DNA from: Cellulomonas flavigena DSM 20109
GTDB taxonomy: Bacteria > Actinomycetota > Actinomycetes > Actinomycetales > Cellulomonadaceae
Assembly (NCBI RefSeq): GCF_000092865.1
Contig: NC_014151.1
Span: 1,984,001-2,048,000 of the forward strand
Length of the DNA stretch: 64,000 nucleotides
Reading direction: 5' to 3'
The position numbers and the translations under genes were made by a program. The notes beneath the pieces are model-generated. The model was not told the DNA's origin and made no database searches. It saw only the letters and a program-made list of their open reading frames with translations. This document shows, in pieces, positions 36,914 through 45,830 of this stretch. The stretch's first letter is position 1. Each line of letters starts with the position of its first letter.

Positions 36914-39145
36914 TCAGTGCAGCACCGCGAACCGCTGGTACAGCCACCGCAGCGGACGCGGCGCCCACCAGTTCGCGCGACCGAGGATCGTCATGGTCGC
37001 GGGGACGAGCAGCAGCCGCACGACCGTCGCGTCGACCAGCACCGCGAACGCCAGCGCGAACCCGACCTGCTTGATGACGACGAGGTCGCCCGTCACGAAG
37101 CCGGCGAACACGACGACGATGATCGCGGCGGCCGACGTGATGATCCGGCCCGAGCGCTGCAGGCCGAGGCGCACCGCCTCGTCCGTCCGCAGGCCCTCGT
37201 CGTGCAGCTCCTTGACCCGCGCGAGCAGGAACACCTCGTAGTCCATCGCCAGCCCGAAGGCGAACGCGACCACCAGCGCGAGCACGTAGGTCTCGATGCC
37301 GCCCGTGGACGTGAACCCGAGCAGTCCCTCGAGGTGCCCGTCCTGGAACACCCACACCATCACGCCCAGCGACGCGACGATCGACAGCACGTTGGTCAGC
37401 AGGGCCTTCACCGGGACGAGCACCGAGCCGGTCATGAGGAACAGCAGGAGCAGCGTGGCGCCGCCGACGACCCCGAGCGCGAGAGGCGCGCGGTCGACGA
37501 GCGCCGCGGTGAAGTCGAGCTGTGCCGCCGCCTGGCCCACCACCCAGCGCTCGAACGGCGCGTCGAGCGCCCGCACCTCGCGCACGACGTCCGCCGCGAC
37601 CGGGCCGCCCGCGTCGTCGGTGTCCGCGCGCACGCCGATCACCACGTAGGCGCCGAGGGGCGAGGGCGGGTCGACCGTGACGACGCCGGGCAGCTCCGCC
37701 ACCTCCTGGGCCCAGGCGGTCGCGTCCTCGAGCGGTGCCGCGACCACGACCGTGAGCGTGGGCGTCGCGGTCGCCGGGTAGTTCTCCTCGAGCTGCGTGA
37801 CGTACTCCCGCTGCGCCGCGTCGGACGGCAGCAGCTCCAGACCGCTGATGCGCAGGTCCATCCGCAGCACGGGCGACGCCAGGACCGCCAGCAGCGCCAC
37901 CGCGCCGAGCAGCACCCACCACGGGTGGCGCTGCACCCGTCCCGCGAGGGCAGAGAACGCCCCCTCCTCGCTGGTCACGTCGGACGCCCGGCGCAGGCCC
38001 GGAACGCGCGCCAGCAGACCCGGACGCGCCAGGCGCCGGCCGGTCAGGGTCAGCAGCGCGGGCACGAGCGTCACCGCGGTCGCCACCGCGACGAGCACGA
38101 CCGCGACGCCACCTGCGGCGACCGCACGCAGGATGTCGGGACGGAACAGCAGCAGGCCGGCGATCGCCACGGCCACCGTCACGGCCGAGAAGACCACCGT
38201 GCGTCCGGCGGTCGCCATGGTCCGCTCCACCGCGACCAGGACCGCCCCGTCCCCCCGGCGCCGGCGCGAACCCGCGCCCTCGTCGGTGCCGACGGTGCGC
38301 GTCAGCTCCTCGCGGAACCGGGAGACGACGAGCAGGCCGTAGTCGATCGACAGACCCAGCCCCAGGACCGTGACGACGTTGACGACGGACGCGTCGACGT
38401 CCATGACGTACGTGAGCGCCAGCAGCGCGCCCAGACCGCCGGCGATCGACGCGAGCGCACCCGCCATCGGCATCCCCGCGGCGAGGAACCCGCCGAACAC
38501 CACGAGCATCACGAGCAGCGCGACCGGCAGCGCCACCTGCTCGCCCGTGCGCAGGTCGTCCTCGGCCTGCTGCGTGATCTCGTCGACGACGAGGTGCTCG
38601 GCACCCACGAGACCCTGCACGTCACGGGCGACCGGGCGCAGGTCGTCCGGCACGGCGCGCAGCCGCCGCTCGACGTCGTCGAGCGCCGCGGCGCGCACGT
38701 CGGCGTCGAGGTCCGGCGCCAGCTCGACCACGACGAGGAACCCGCGACGGTCCTGCGCGAGCAACGGCGCCGCAGCGGGGTTCTCGACGCCACCGGGCAG
38801 CAGGAGCGGGTCGATGACCGACGCGACGCCCTCCACCGCCAGGAGGTCCGCGCGCACGGGCTCGAGCGCCGGACCCAGGTCCGGCTCGGCGACGTTCAGC
38901 CCCGACAGCACGAGGTTGACACTGGGGCCCGTCGTCCGTTCCGCCGCGAGGATCTCCTGGCCGCGCGTCGACTCGGCACCCGGGACGCCGGGCGCGCCCG
39001 TGGCGACCCGGTCGAACAGGTTCTCGCCCTGCACGCCCTGCACGGCGAAGGCGTAGCCCGCCACCGTGAGGACCAGCCACACGACGACCGTCAGACGCGG
39101 GTGGTGGGCGACGGCGCGACCCAGACGTGCGAACACGCGGGTCAT
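36914..39145 (-). CDS. MMPL/RND-family transporter
   Basis: A 743-residue RND-type membrane protein with two repeats of one TM, a large extracytoplasmic loop and five further TMs. SIDYGLLVVSRFREEL and AMDYEVFLLARVKELHDEG are the paired TM4 motifs with the proton-relay Asp-Tyr. In mycobacteria MmpL proteins export lipids; the cargo here is unknown. ATG 39145 starts MTRVFARLGRAVAHHP. Leftward, divergent from rarA, with the DUF2809 and LMF genes downstream. Confidence 0.9.
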   Translation of the reverse strand: MTRVFARLGRAVAHHPRLTVVVWLVLTVAGYAFAVQGVQGENLFDRVATGAPGVPGAESTRGQEILAAERTTGPSVNLVLSGLNVAEPDLGPALEPVRADLLAVEGVASVIDPLLLPGGVENPAAAPLLAQDRRGFLVVVELAPDLDADVRAAALDDVERRLRAVPDDLRPVARDVQGLVGAEHLVVDEITQQAEDDLRTGEQVALPVALLVMLVVFGGFLAAGMPMAGALASIAGGLGALLALTYVMDVDASVVNVVTVLGLGLSIDYGLLVVSRFREELTRTVGTDEGAGSRRRRGDGAVLVAVERTMATAGRTVVFSAVTVAVAIAGLLLFRPDILRAVAAGGVAVVLVAVATAVTLVPALLTLTGRRLARPGLLARVPGLRRASDVTSEEGAFSALAGRVQRHPWWVLLGAVALLAVLASPVLRMDLRISGLELLPSDAAQREYVTQLEENYPATATPTLTVVVAAPLEDATAWAQEVAELPGVVTVDPPSPLGAYVVIGVRADTDDAGGPVAADVVREVRALDAPFERWVVGQAAAQLDFTAALVDRAPLALGVVGGATLLLLFLMTGSVLVPVKALLTNVLSIVASLGVMVWVFQDGHLEGLLGFTSTGGIETYVLALVVAFAFGLAMDYEVFLLARVKELHDEGLRTDEAVRLGLQRSGRIITSAAAIIVVVFAGFVTGDLVVIKQVGFALAFAVLVDATVVRLLLVPATMTILGRANWWAPRPLRWLYQRFAVLH

Positions 39146-39240
39146 CGTGGCAGGTCCACGGGCACCGGCGCACGTCACGGGTGACCTGGTCCGGGTCGGT
39201 GCGCGCCGTGACCGCGCACGCGACCGCCGCCCGCGGTGCG

Positions 39241-39253
39241 TAGGCTCGCCGGC
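39241..39253 (+). promoter_or_regulatory. Leaderless promoter of rarA
   Basis: TAGGCT (39241-39246) ends 7 nt before the ATG at 39254. No Shine-Dalgarno. Same layout as aroK (identical TAGGCT hexamer). Confidence 0.55.
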
Positions 39254-40675
39254 ATGGACCTGTTCGACGCGGTCACGTCGACCGCGCAGGGGTTGCCCGC
39301 GCCCGGCGCCGGGGCCCCGCTCGCGGTGCGCATGCGCCCGCGGACCCTCGCCGAGGTCGCCGGGCAGGGGCACCTGCTCGTGCCGGGGTCGCCGCTGCGA
39401 CGCCTCGTCGAGCCCGCGGACGACGCCGCCCGCCGGGCCGCCCCGTCGTCGGTCGTGCTGTGGGGGCCGCCGGGCACCGGCAAGACCACGCTCGCCTACC
39501 TCGTCGCGAGCACGTCGGGCCGGCGGTTCGTCGAGCTGTCGGCGGTGACCGCCGGCGTCAAGGACGTGCGTGCGGTCGTCGAGGACGCCCGCCGCCGGCT
39601 CGCGGCCGACGGGTCCGAGACCGTCCTGTTCATCGACGAGGTGCACCGCTTCACCAAGGCCCAGCAGGACGCGCTGCTGCCGAGCGTCGAAAACCGCTGG
39701 GTCACCCTCGTCGCCGCGACCACCGAGAACCCGTCGTTCTCCGTCAACTCCCCCCTGCTGTCGCGGTCCCTGCTGCTCACGCTGCAGCCCTTGACCACCG
39801 ACGACGTCCGCACGCTCCTGCAGCGCGCCGTCGTCGACGAGCGCGGCCTCGCCGGCGCCGTCACGCTCGAGGACGACGCGCTCGACCATCTCCTGCGACT
39901 GGCGGGCGGCGACGCCCGCAAGGCCCTGACGGTGCTCGAGGCCGCTGCCGGGGCCGCGCTCGCGGACGGCGGTGCGCGGCCGGACGGCGACGCCCCCGCC
40001 GACGGCGGGGCGCCGGTCGTCGTGGACCTGGCGACGGTCGAGCGTGCCATCGACGTCGCCGCCGTGCGGTACGACCGCGACGGCGACCAGCACTACGACG
40101 TCGTCAGCGCATTCATCAAGTCGGTGCGCGGCTCCGACGTGGACGCCGCGCTCCACTACCTCGCGCGGATGGTCGCCGCGGGTGAGGACCCCCGGTTCAT
40201 CGCGCGGCGCATCGTCATCTCCGCGGCCGAGGACGTCGGTATGGCCGACCCCAGCGCGCTGCAGACCGCTGTCGCCGCCGCCCAGGCCGTCGCGCTCATC
40301 GGGATGCCGGAGGCCCGGATCATCCTGGCCGAGGCCGTCGTCCACCTGGCCACCGCGCCGAAGTCGAACGCCGCGTACCTCGGCATCGACCGTGCGCTCG
40401 CGGACGTCCGCGCGGGACGTCTGGGCACCGTGCCGCCGCACCTGCGCGACGCGCACTACGCCGGCGCCCAGGGAATCGGCCACGGCAAGGGATACGTCTA
40501 CGCGCACGACGCGCCGCACGCGGTGGCCGCGCAGCAGTACCTGCCCGACGATCTCGTCGGCTCGCGGTACTACGAGCCCAGTGACCGCGGCTTCGAGAGG
40601 TCCGTGGGGGAGCGGCTGGCGCGGATCCGCTCGATCCTCGACCCCTCGTCCGGCGGTGCGCCGCCCGTCGGGTAG
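39254..40675 (+). CDS. rarA: Replication-associated recombination protein A (RarA/MgsA)
   Basis: AAA+ ATPase (473 aa) of the RarA/WRNIP1 family that acts at stalled replication forks with SSB. N-terminal [20 protein letters not shown], Walker [10 protein letters not shown], Walker [26 protein letters not shown] (sensor 1 and Arg finger), then the tetramerisation domain with [16 protein letters not shown] and [12 protein letters not shown]. Start chosen from the leaderless promoter. rpsD follows with its own promoter. Confidence 0.95.
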   Translation: MDLFDAVTSTAQGLPAPGAGAPLAVRMRPRTLAEVAGQGHLLVPGSPLRRLVEPADDAARRAAPSSVVLWGPPGTGKTTLAYLVASTSGRRFVELSAVTAGVKDVRAVVEDARRRLAADGSETVLFIDEVHRFTKAQQDALLPSVENRWVTLVAATTENPSFSVNSPLLSRSLLLTLQPLTTDDVRTLLQRAVVDERGLAGAVTLEDDALDHLLRLAGGDARKALTVLEAAAGAALADGGARPDGDAPADGGAPVVVDLATVERAIDVAAVRYDRDGDQHYDVVSAFIKSVRGSDVDAALHYLARMVAAGEDPRFIARRIVISAAEDVGMADPSALQTAVAAAQAVALIGMPEARIILAEAVVHLATAPKSNAAYLGIDRALADVRAGRLGTVPPHLRDAHYAGAQGIGHGKGYVYAHDAPHAVAAQQYLPDDLVGSRYYEPSDRGFERSVGERLARIRSILDPSSGGAPPVG

Positions 40676-40926
40676 TATCGACCGGTCGTCCGCCGCGTGC
40701 GGGCGGCGCGCGCTGCGCACGGGGCGGTCCGTCCGCTCCGGAGCACGGCGCACCAGCACGACCCAGCAAGCAGCACCTGGGGCCCTAGCCCGCGGCACCG
40801 GACGTCCTCGCGACTCCCGGCCGGCCGCACCGTGGTCGGCCCCACGCCCGTCGGAACCCCTTTCCGTCCGGACCACGTCCGGAAGCGCGGGTGTGCTCGT
40901 CCAACGACACGACAGGAAGTACCACT
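40673..40926 (+). promoter_or_regulatory. rpsD promoter and long structured leader
   Basis: TAGTAT (40673-40678) overlaps the rarA stop, giving a leader of roughly 240 nt before the rpsD GTG. It is GC-rich with many self-complementary segments, including GTCCGGAC-type repeats (40868-40883) just before the AGGAAG ribosome-binding site. S4 is a known translational repressor of its own mRNA in other bacteria; this leader is a candidate S4-binding site. I see no match to a riboswitch class. Confidence 0.5.
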
Positions 40927-41553
40927 GTGAGCAGCGTGACCCGTTCGCGTCGCCAGGTCCGCCTGAGCCGCGCGCTCGGCCTGGCCCTGACGCCCAAGGC
41001 CGTCAAGCACTTCGAGAAGCGCCCCTACCCGCCCGGTGAGCACGGCCGCGCCCGCCGTCGCACCGAGTCGGACTACGCGGTGCGTCTGCGCGAGAAGCAG
41101 CGTCTGCGCGCCCAGTACGCGCTGCGCGAGAAGCAGCTCGCCAAGGCGTACGAGAACGCCCGCAAGGCCCCGGGCCTGACCGGTGAGGCCCTCGTCGAGG
41201 ACCTCGAGACGCGTCTCGACGCGCTCGTGCTGCGCGCCGGCTTCGCGCGCACGATCCTGCAGGCGCGCCAGACGGTGACCCACCGTCACGTGCTCGTCGA
41301 CGGCAAGATCGTGGACCGTCCGTCCTTCCGCGTGAAGGAGGGCCAGACCCTGCAGATCAAGCCCAAGTCGCAGGCCACCGTGCCGTTCCAGGTCGCCGCC
41401 GCCGGCGCCCACCGCGACGTGCTGCCGGCCGTGCCGGGCTACCTCGAGGTCCAGCTCGAGAAGCTGTCCGCCACGCTGGTGCGCCGCCCCAAGCGCGCCG
41501 AGGTCCCCGTGACGTGCGAGGTCCAGCTGGTCGTCGAGTACTACGCCCGCTGA
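40927..41553 (+). CDS. rpsD: 30S ribosomal protein S4
   Basis: Primary 16S rRNA-binding protein (208 aa). It has the S4 RNA-binding domain ([47 protein letters not shown], residues about 95-140). The N-terminus [32 protein letters not shown] lacks the zinc-binding cysteines, so it is the C-minus form. It stands alone here rather than in the rpsM-rpsK-rpoA operon, as in several Micrococcales. Confidence 0.96.
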   Translation: MSSVTRSRRQVRLSRALGLALTPKAVKHFEKRPYPPGEHGRARRRTESDYAVRLREKQRLRAQYALREKQLAKAYENARKAPGLTGEALVEDLETRLDALVLRAGFARTILQARQTVTHRHVLVDGKIVDRPSFRVKEGQTLQIKPKSQATVPFQVAAAGAHRDVLPAVPGYLEVQLEKLSATLVRRPKRAEVPVTCEVQLVVEYYAR

Positions 41554-41566
41554 CGCACACCCACGA

Positions 41567-41626
41567 CGAACGCCTCGCCGCGCACCATGTGCGGCGAGGC
41601 GTTCGCGTGTCCGCCGGCGACACGCG
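41567..41626 (+). terminator. Double hairpin terminator of rpsD
   Basis: First hairpin: perfect 15-bp stem CGAACGCCTCGCCGC / GCGGCGAGGCGTTCG with 9-nt loop (41567-41605), 14 bp after the stop. A second 8-bp stem CGCGTGTC / GACACGCG (41604-41626) follows directly. Confidence 0.85.
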
Positions 41627-41650
41627 CGCCGACGTGCGCGGACGCGCGGG

Positions 41651-41656
41651 TAGGGT
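41651..41656 (+). promoter_or_regulatory. -10 element before DUF948 gene
   Basis: TAGGGT, 63 bp upstream of the DUF948 ATG; no clear -35. Probably drives the DUF948-DUF6167-alaS group. Confidence 0.4.
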
Positions 41657-41718
41657 GGCGGGGTCCGGTCGCGGACGAGCACGCGGACGAGCAGGACGGG
41701 CTGTGGAGGAGGACGGGC

Positions 41719-42090
41719 ATGGAGGTCTCGATCGGTGACGTCGCAGGACTCATCGCGGCGGTGGCGTTCGTCGCCCTCGTGGGCTTCCTCGCGCGGCCGC
41801 TGCTGCGGCTCGCCGACGTGCTGGACGAGGCGCGGAGCTCCGTCAAGGAGATGACCGACCACGCGCTGCCCGTGCTCGACGAGACCGCACGCGTCGTGGC
41901 GTCCTCGGCGACGCAGCTGGAGAAGGTCGACACCGTGACCACGGCCGCCGCGCAGGTCGGCGAGAACGTCTCGGCGCTCACGTCGCTCGTCACCGCCACC
42001 GTCGGCGGCCCGCTCCTCAAGGTCGCGGCGTTCTCCTACGGCGTGCGCCGGGCGTTCGCGGGCCTGCGCTCGGGTGGTGCGGGTCGGTGA
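41719..42090 (+). CDS. DUF948 domain-containing membrane protein
   Basis: A 123-residue protein with one N-terminal transmembrane helix (GDVAGLIAAVAFVALVGFLARPLL) and an amphipathic helical tail (LDEARSSVKEMTDHALPVLDETARVV), the DUF948 layout. Function unknown. ATG with GGAGGAGG upstream. Between rpsD and alaS, its usual place in Micrococcales. Confidence 0.85.
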   Translation: MEVSIGDVAGLIAAVAFVALVGFLARPLLRLADVLDEARSSVKEMTDHALPVLDETARVVASSATQLEKVDTVTTAAAQVGENVSALTSLVTATVGGPLLKVAAFSYGVRRAFAGLRSGGAGR

Positions 42091-42470
42091 GGCGCCTGTT
42101 CTGGGTCGGCGTCGGCGTCGCCCTCACCGTCGTGGTGGTGCGCCGGGGGCGTGAGCTCGTCGACCACTACGCACCGGCCGGCACGACCGACGCCGTGGAC
42201 GGTGCGCTGCGCGTGACGCGTGCGCTGCGCCACGCGCGCGACGACTTCCGCGCCGGTGTCGCCGAGCGCGAGGCCGAGCTGCTCGAGGCGCTCGTCGGCG
42301 ACGTCGACCTCGACACGGTCCGCGCGAACGCACCGCGGCACCGCGCCGAGCTGCGCGAGGCGTTCGGGCGGCCCGCCCGCGACGACCTCGCCCGGGACCT
42401 CGTGGCACGGGGGTGGGCGGACGAGCCCGTCACCGACCCCGACGACGACGCGCAGGCACCGTTCTTCTGA
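42087..42470 (+). CDS. DUF6167-like small membrane protein
   Basis: A 127-residue protein with an N-terminal hydrophobic helix (RRLFWVGVGVALTVVVV) and a helical, acidic tail. GTGA overlap with the DUF948 gene shows co-translation. Such a gene regularly stands between DUF948 and alaS in actinobacteria; function unknown. Confidence 0.75.
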   Translation: MRRLFWVGVGVALTVVVVRRGRELVDHYAPAGTTDAVDGALRVTRALRHARDDFRAGVAEREAELLEALVGDVDLDTVRANAPRHRAELREAFGRPARDDLARDLVARGWADEPVTDPDDDAQAPFF

Positions 42471-42557
42471 GCAGACCTGCACCATCCGGGCCGCGCCCGG
42501 CCCACCTGACCCCTCCGACCGCCGTCCGGCGGCGGACCTGCACCTGACGAGGACGAC

Positions 42558-45251
42558 ATGCGCACCGCCGAGATCCGCCAGCGCTGGCTCGACTACTTCG
42601 CGAGCAAGGACCACGCCATCGTGCCGTCCGTGCCGCTCATCTCCCCGGACCCGTCGATCCTCTTCACGATCGCCGGCATGGTGCCCTTCATCCCGTACAT
42701 CCTCGGGACGCAGGACGCGCCGTGGCCCCGCGTCGCCAACGCGCAGAAGTGCATCCGCACCAACGACATCGAGAACGTCGGCCGCACCACACGGCACGGC
42801 ACGTTCTTCCAGATGCTCGGGAACTTCTCGTTCGGCGACTACTTCAAGGAGGGCGCGATCGAGCTCGCGTGGGGCTTTCTCACGGGCGCGCAGGAGTCCG
42901 GGGGGCTGGGGCTCGACGGCGACCGGCTGTGGGTGACGATCTGGAACGAGGACGACGAGGCGGCGGACGCACTGGTGCGCGTCGGCGTCGACCCGCGGCA
43001 CGTCGTGCGCCTCACGCGCGAGGAGATCTTCTGGGACACGGGCCAGCCCGGTCCGGCCGGGCCGTGCGCCGAGTGGCACTACGACCGGGGCCCCGAGTTC
43101 GGCCCCGACGCCGTCGGCGGGACGGTCGACCCCGGCGGCGACCGCTACCTCGAGATCTGGAACCTGGTGTTCGACCAGTTCGTGCGCGGCGAGGGGCGGG
43201 GCAAGGACTACCCGCTGCTGGGCGAGCTCGAGCGCAAGGCGATCGATACCGGCGCGGGCCTCGAGCGCATCGCCTACCTGCTGCAGGGCAAGAACAACCT
43301 GTACGAGACCGACGAGGTGTTCCCGGTCATCGAGCGCGCGGCCGAGCTGTCCGGGCGGCGCTACGGTGCGTCGGGCGAGGACGACGTGCGGCTGCGCGTC
43401 GTCGGTGACCACGTGCGCTCGGCGCTGATGCTCATCGGCGACGGTGTCACGCCGTCGAACGAGGGCCGCGGCTACGTGCTGCGCCGCCTGGTGCGTCGCG
43501 CCGTGCGCTCGATGCGCCTGCTCGGCGTGGAGGACGCGGCGCTGCCCGAGCTCCTGCCGATCAGCCGCGACCTCATGGGCGTGTCGTACCCCGAGGTCGT
43601 GCGCGACTTCGACCGCATCTCCCAGGTCGCGTACGGCGAGGAGGACGCGTTCCTGCGCACCCTGACCGCCGGCACCACGATCTTCGAGGGAGCCGTCTCC
43701 AAGGCGAAGGCGGGCGCGGACGGCACGGGCGTCGTGCTGACGGGCGAGCAGGCGTTCGCGCTGCACGACACGTACGGCTTCCCGATCGACCTGACGCTCG
43801 AGATGGCGGCCGAGCACGGCGTCGACGTCGACGAGCAGGCGTTCCGCACCCTCATGCAGGCGCAGCGCGACCGCGCGCGCGCCGATGCGCTGGCCAAGAA
43901 GACGGGCCACGCCGACACGAGCACGTACCAGCAGCTGCAGCAGGCGCTGAGCGCCGAGAACGGCGCGTCCGTGCGGTTCGTCGGGTACACCGACACCACG
44001 GCGGCGACCAAGGTCGTCGGGCTGCTCGTCGACGGGGTGCCCGCCCCTGCGGCGACGGCCCCCGCCGACGTGCAGGTCGTGCTCGACGTCACGCCGTTCT
44101 ACGCCGAGGCGGGCGGCCAGCTCGCCGACACGGGCACGATCAGCCTCGCGGACGGCGCGATCGTCGAGGTCGACGACGTTCAGGCGCCCATCAAGGGCCT
44201 GTCGGTGCACCACGGCCGGCTGGTCGACGGCACGCTGACGCTCGGCGACACCGGCACCGCGACGATCGACACCGCGCGACGCCGGGCGATCGCCCGGGCG
44301 CACACCGCGACGCACATGGTGCACAAGGCGCTGCGCGAGGAGCTCGGCGACACCGCGACGCAGGCGGGGTCGGAGAACGCGCCCAGCCGGCTGCGCTTCG
44401 ACTTCCGCTCGGGCCAGTCGGTGCCGGCGTCCTCGCTGTCGCAGATCGAGGGCCGCGTCAACGAGCGCCTGCAGGACGACCTCGAGGTCACCGACCGCAC
44501 GATGGCGATCGACGAGGCGCGCGCGCTCGGCGCGATGGCGCTGTTCGGCGAGAAGTACGGCAACGAGGTCCGCGTCGTGTCGATCGGCGGCGACTGGTCG
44601 CGCGAGCTGTGCGCGGGCACGCACGTGCGCCGCTCCGGTGAGCTCGGCCTCGTGACGCTCCTGGGCGAGTCGTCCATCGGCTCGGGCGTGCGTCGCGTCG
44701 ACGCGCTCGTCGGCGACTCGGCGTACGGCTACCAGGCCAAGGAGCGCGCGCTCGTCAGCCAGCTCTCGGGGCTGCTCGGGGCGCGCCCTGACGAGCTCGG
44801 CGAGCGGGTGTCCTCGCTGCTCACGCGTGTCCGGGAGTCGGAGAAGGAGCTCGCGGCGCTGCGGCAGGCGCAGGTGCTCGCGGCGGCATCGGGGCTCGCG
44901 GCCGGCGCGCAGCAGGTGGGCACGGCGCTCGTCGTCGCGCACGACGCGGGCGAGGTCGCGGCGGCGGACGACCTGCGCACGCTCGCGCTCGACGTGCGCG
45001 GCCGGCTGGGGGAGTCCTCGCCGGTCGTCGTCGCCGTCGGCGGCGTCGCCAAGGGGCGGCCGGTCGTGGTCGTGGTCACCAACGCAGCGGCGCGTGAGGC
45101 CGGGCACCGGGCGGGTGCGCTCGTGCGCACCGCGTCGGGCGTGCTCGGCGGCGGCGGGGGCGGCAAGGACGACGTCGCCCAGGGCGGCGGCACCGACGCG
45201 TCCCGTCTGCCCGACGCGCTGGACGGCGTCGTCGCGGCCGTCCGGGGCTGA
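42558..45251 (+). CDS. alaS: Alanyl-tRNA synthetase
   Basis: Class II synthetase (897 aa) with all three parts. Catalytic core: MRTAEIRQRWLDYFASKDHAIVPS, FTIAGMVPFIPYILG, KCIRTNDIENVGRTTRHGTFFQMLGNFSFGDYFKEGAI. Editing domain: HTATHMVHKALREEL and CAGTHVRRSGELG, zinc ligands. C-terminal DHHA1/C-Ala domain ending in a Gly-rich GGGGGGKDDVAQGGG. ATG with GAGGA upstream. A natural anchor for the alaS-ruvX-mltG-aroE operon that follows with overlaps. Confidence 0.97.
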   Translation: MRTAEIRQRWLDYFASKDHAIVPSVPLISPDPSILFTIAGMVPFIPYILGTQDAPWPRVANAQKCIRTNDIENVGRTTRHGTFFQMLGNFSFGDYFKEGAIELAWGFLTGAQESGGLGLDGDRLWVTIWNEDDEAADALVRVGVDPRHVVRLTREEIFWDTGQPGPAGPCAEWHYDRGPEFGPDAVGGTVDPGGDRYLEIWNLVFDQFVRGEGRGKDYPLLGELERKAIDTGAGLERIAYLLQGKNNLYETDEVFPVIERAAELSGRRYGASGEDDVRLRVVGDHVRSALMLIGDGVTPSNEGRGYVLRRLVRRAVRSMRLLGVEDAALPELLPISRDLMGVSYPEVVRDFDRISQVAYGEEDAFLRTLTAGTTIFEGAVSKAKAGADGTGVVLTGEQAFALHDTYGFPIDLTLEMAAEHGVDVDEQAFRTLMQAQRDRARADALAKKTGHADTSTYQQLQQALSAENGASVRFVGYTDTTAATKVVGLLVDGVPAPAATAPADVQVVLDVTPFYAEAGGQLADTGTISLADGAIVEVDDVQAPIKGLSVHHGRLVDGTLTLGDTGTATIDTARRRAIARAHTATHMVHKALREELGDTATQAGSENAPSRLRFDFRSGQSVPASSLSQIEGRVNERLQDDLEVTDRTMAIDEARALGAMALFGEKYGNEVRVVSIGGDWSRELCAGTHVRRSGELGLVTLLGESSIGSGVRRVDALVGDSAYGYQAKERALVSQLSGLLGARPDELGERVSSLLTRVRESEKELAALRQAQVLAAASGLAAGAQQVGTALVVAHDAGEVAAADDLRTLALDVRGRLGESSPVVVAVGGVAKGRPVVVVVTNAAAREAGHRAGALVRTASGVLGGGGGGKDDVAQGGGTDASRLPDALDGVVAAVRG

Positions 45252-45823
45252 TGGGCGTGCACGTCGCACCGTCCGACGTCGACACGGTGGGCCGCGGCGT
45301 GCGGCTCGCCGTGGACGTGGGCACGGTGCGCGTCGGGGTCGCGTCGAGCGACCCGGACGGGCTGCTCGCGACGCCCGTGGAGACGCTCGCGCGTGCCGCG
45401 AGCAAGCCGTCGTCCACCGCGGCGGACGTCGCACGGATCGCGGACGAGGCGCGGGAACGACGTGCGGAAGTTGTGTACGTCGGTCTCCCGCGTCATCTCT
45501 CCGGGGCGGAGGGGTCGTCTGCGGGGGTCGCTCGCGCGTACGCTGTCGCACTGGCGCACGCGGTCCGGCCCGTCCAGGTCCGGCTCGTGGATGAGCGGAT
45601 GAGCACGGTGTCCGCGCATCACGCGCTCCAGGCGGCCGGCCGATCCGGTCGCCGCCACCGTGAGGTCGTCGACCAGGCAGCCGCGGTGGTGATCCTGCAG
45701 CACGCGCTGGACATGGAGCGGACCACGGGACGACGGCCCGGGGAACGGGTCGAGGTGGACCGCGACCGCTCCGGGCCGGCACGTGGGGGCGTTGTGGGTG
45801 ACGGCACGACGACTGTGGAGTGA
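45251..45823 (+). CDS. ruvX: YqgF/RuvX-family RNase H-fold protein
   Basis: Putative Holliday-junction resolvase/pre-16S rRNA 5'-end nuclease (190 aa). LAVDVGTVRVGVASSDPDGLLATPVETL, VYVGLPRHLSG and LVDERMSTVSA, with the conserved acidic residues, are typical. The ATG overlaps the alaS stop by one base. A polar tail of 40 residues follows the domain. Confidence 0.92.
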   Translation: MGVHVAPSDVDTVGRGVRLAVDVGTVRVGVASSDPDGLLATPVETLARAASKPSSTAADVARIADEARERRAEVVYVGLPRHLSGAEGSSAGVARAYAVALAHAVRPVQVRLVDERMSTVSAHHALQAAGRSGRRHREVVDQAAAVVILQHALDMERTTGRRPGERVEVDRDRSGPARGGVVGDGTTTVE

Positions 45824-45830
45824 CGCGCAG

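Noticed and set aside
36495..37922. 475-aa minus-strand protein
   Set aside because: Only the C-terminal 137 residues look like a membrane protein (DUF2809); the rest is a shadow of the MMPL gene.
36914..40876. 1320-codon minus-strand frame as one giant MMPL protein
   Set aside because: Only the last 743 codons (from ATG 39145) are the transporter; the upstream part is antisense to rarA, which has complete AAA+ motifs.
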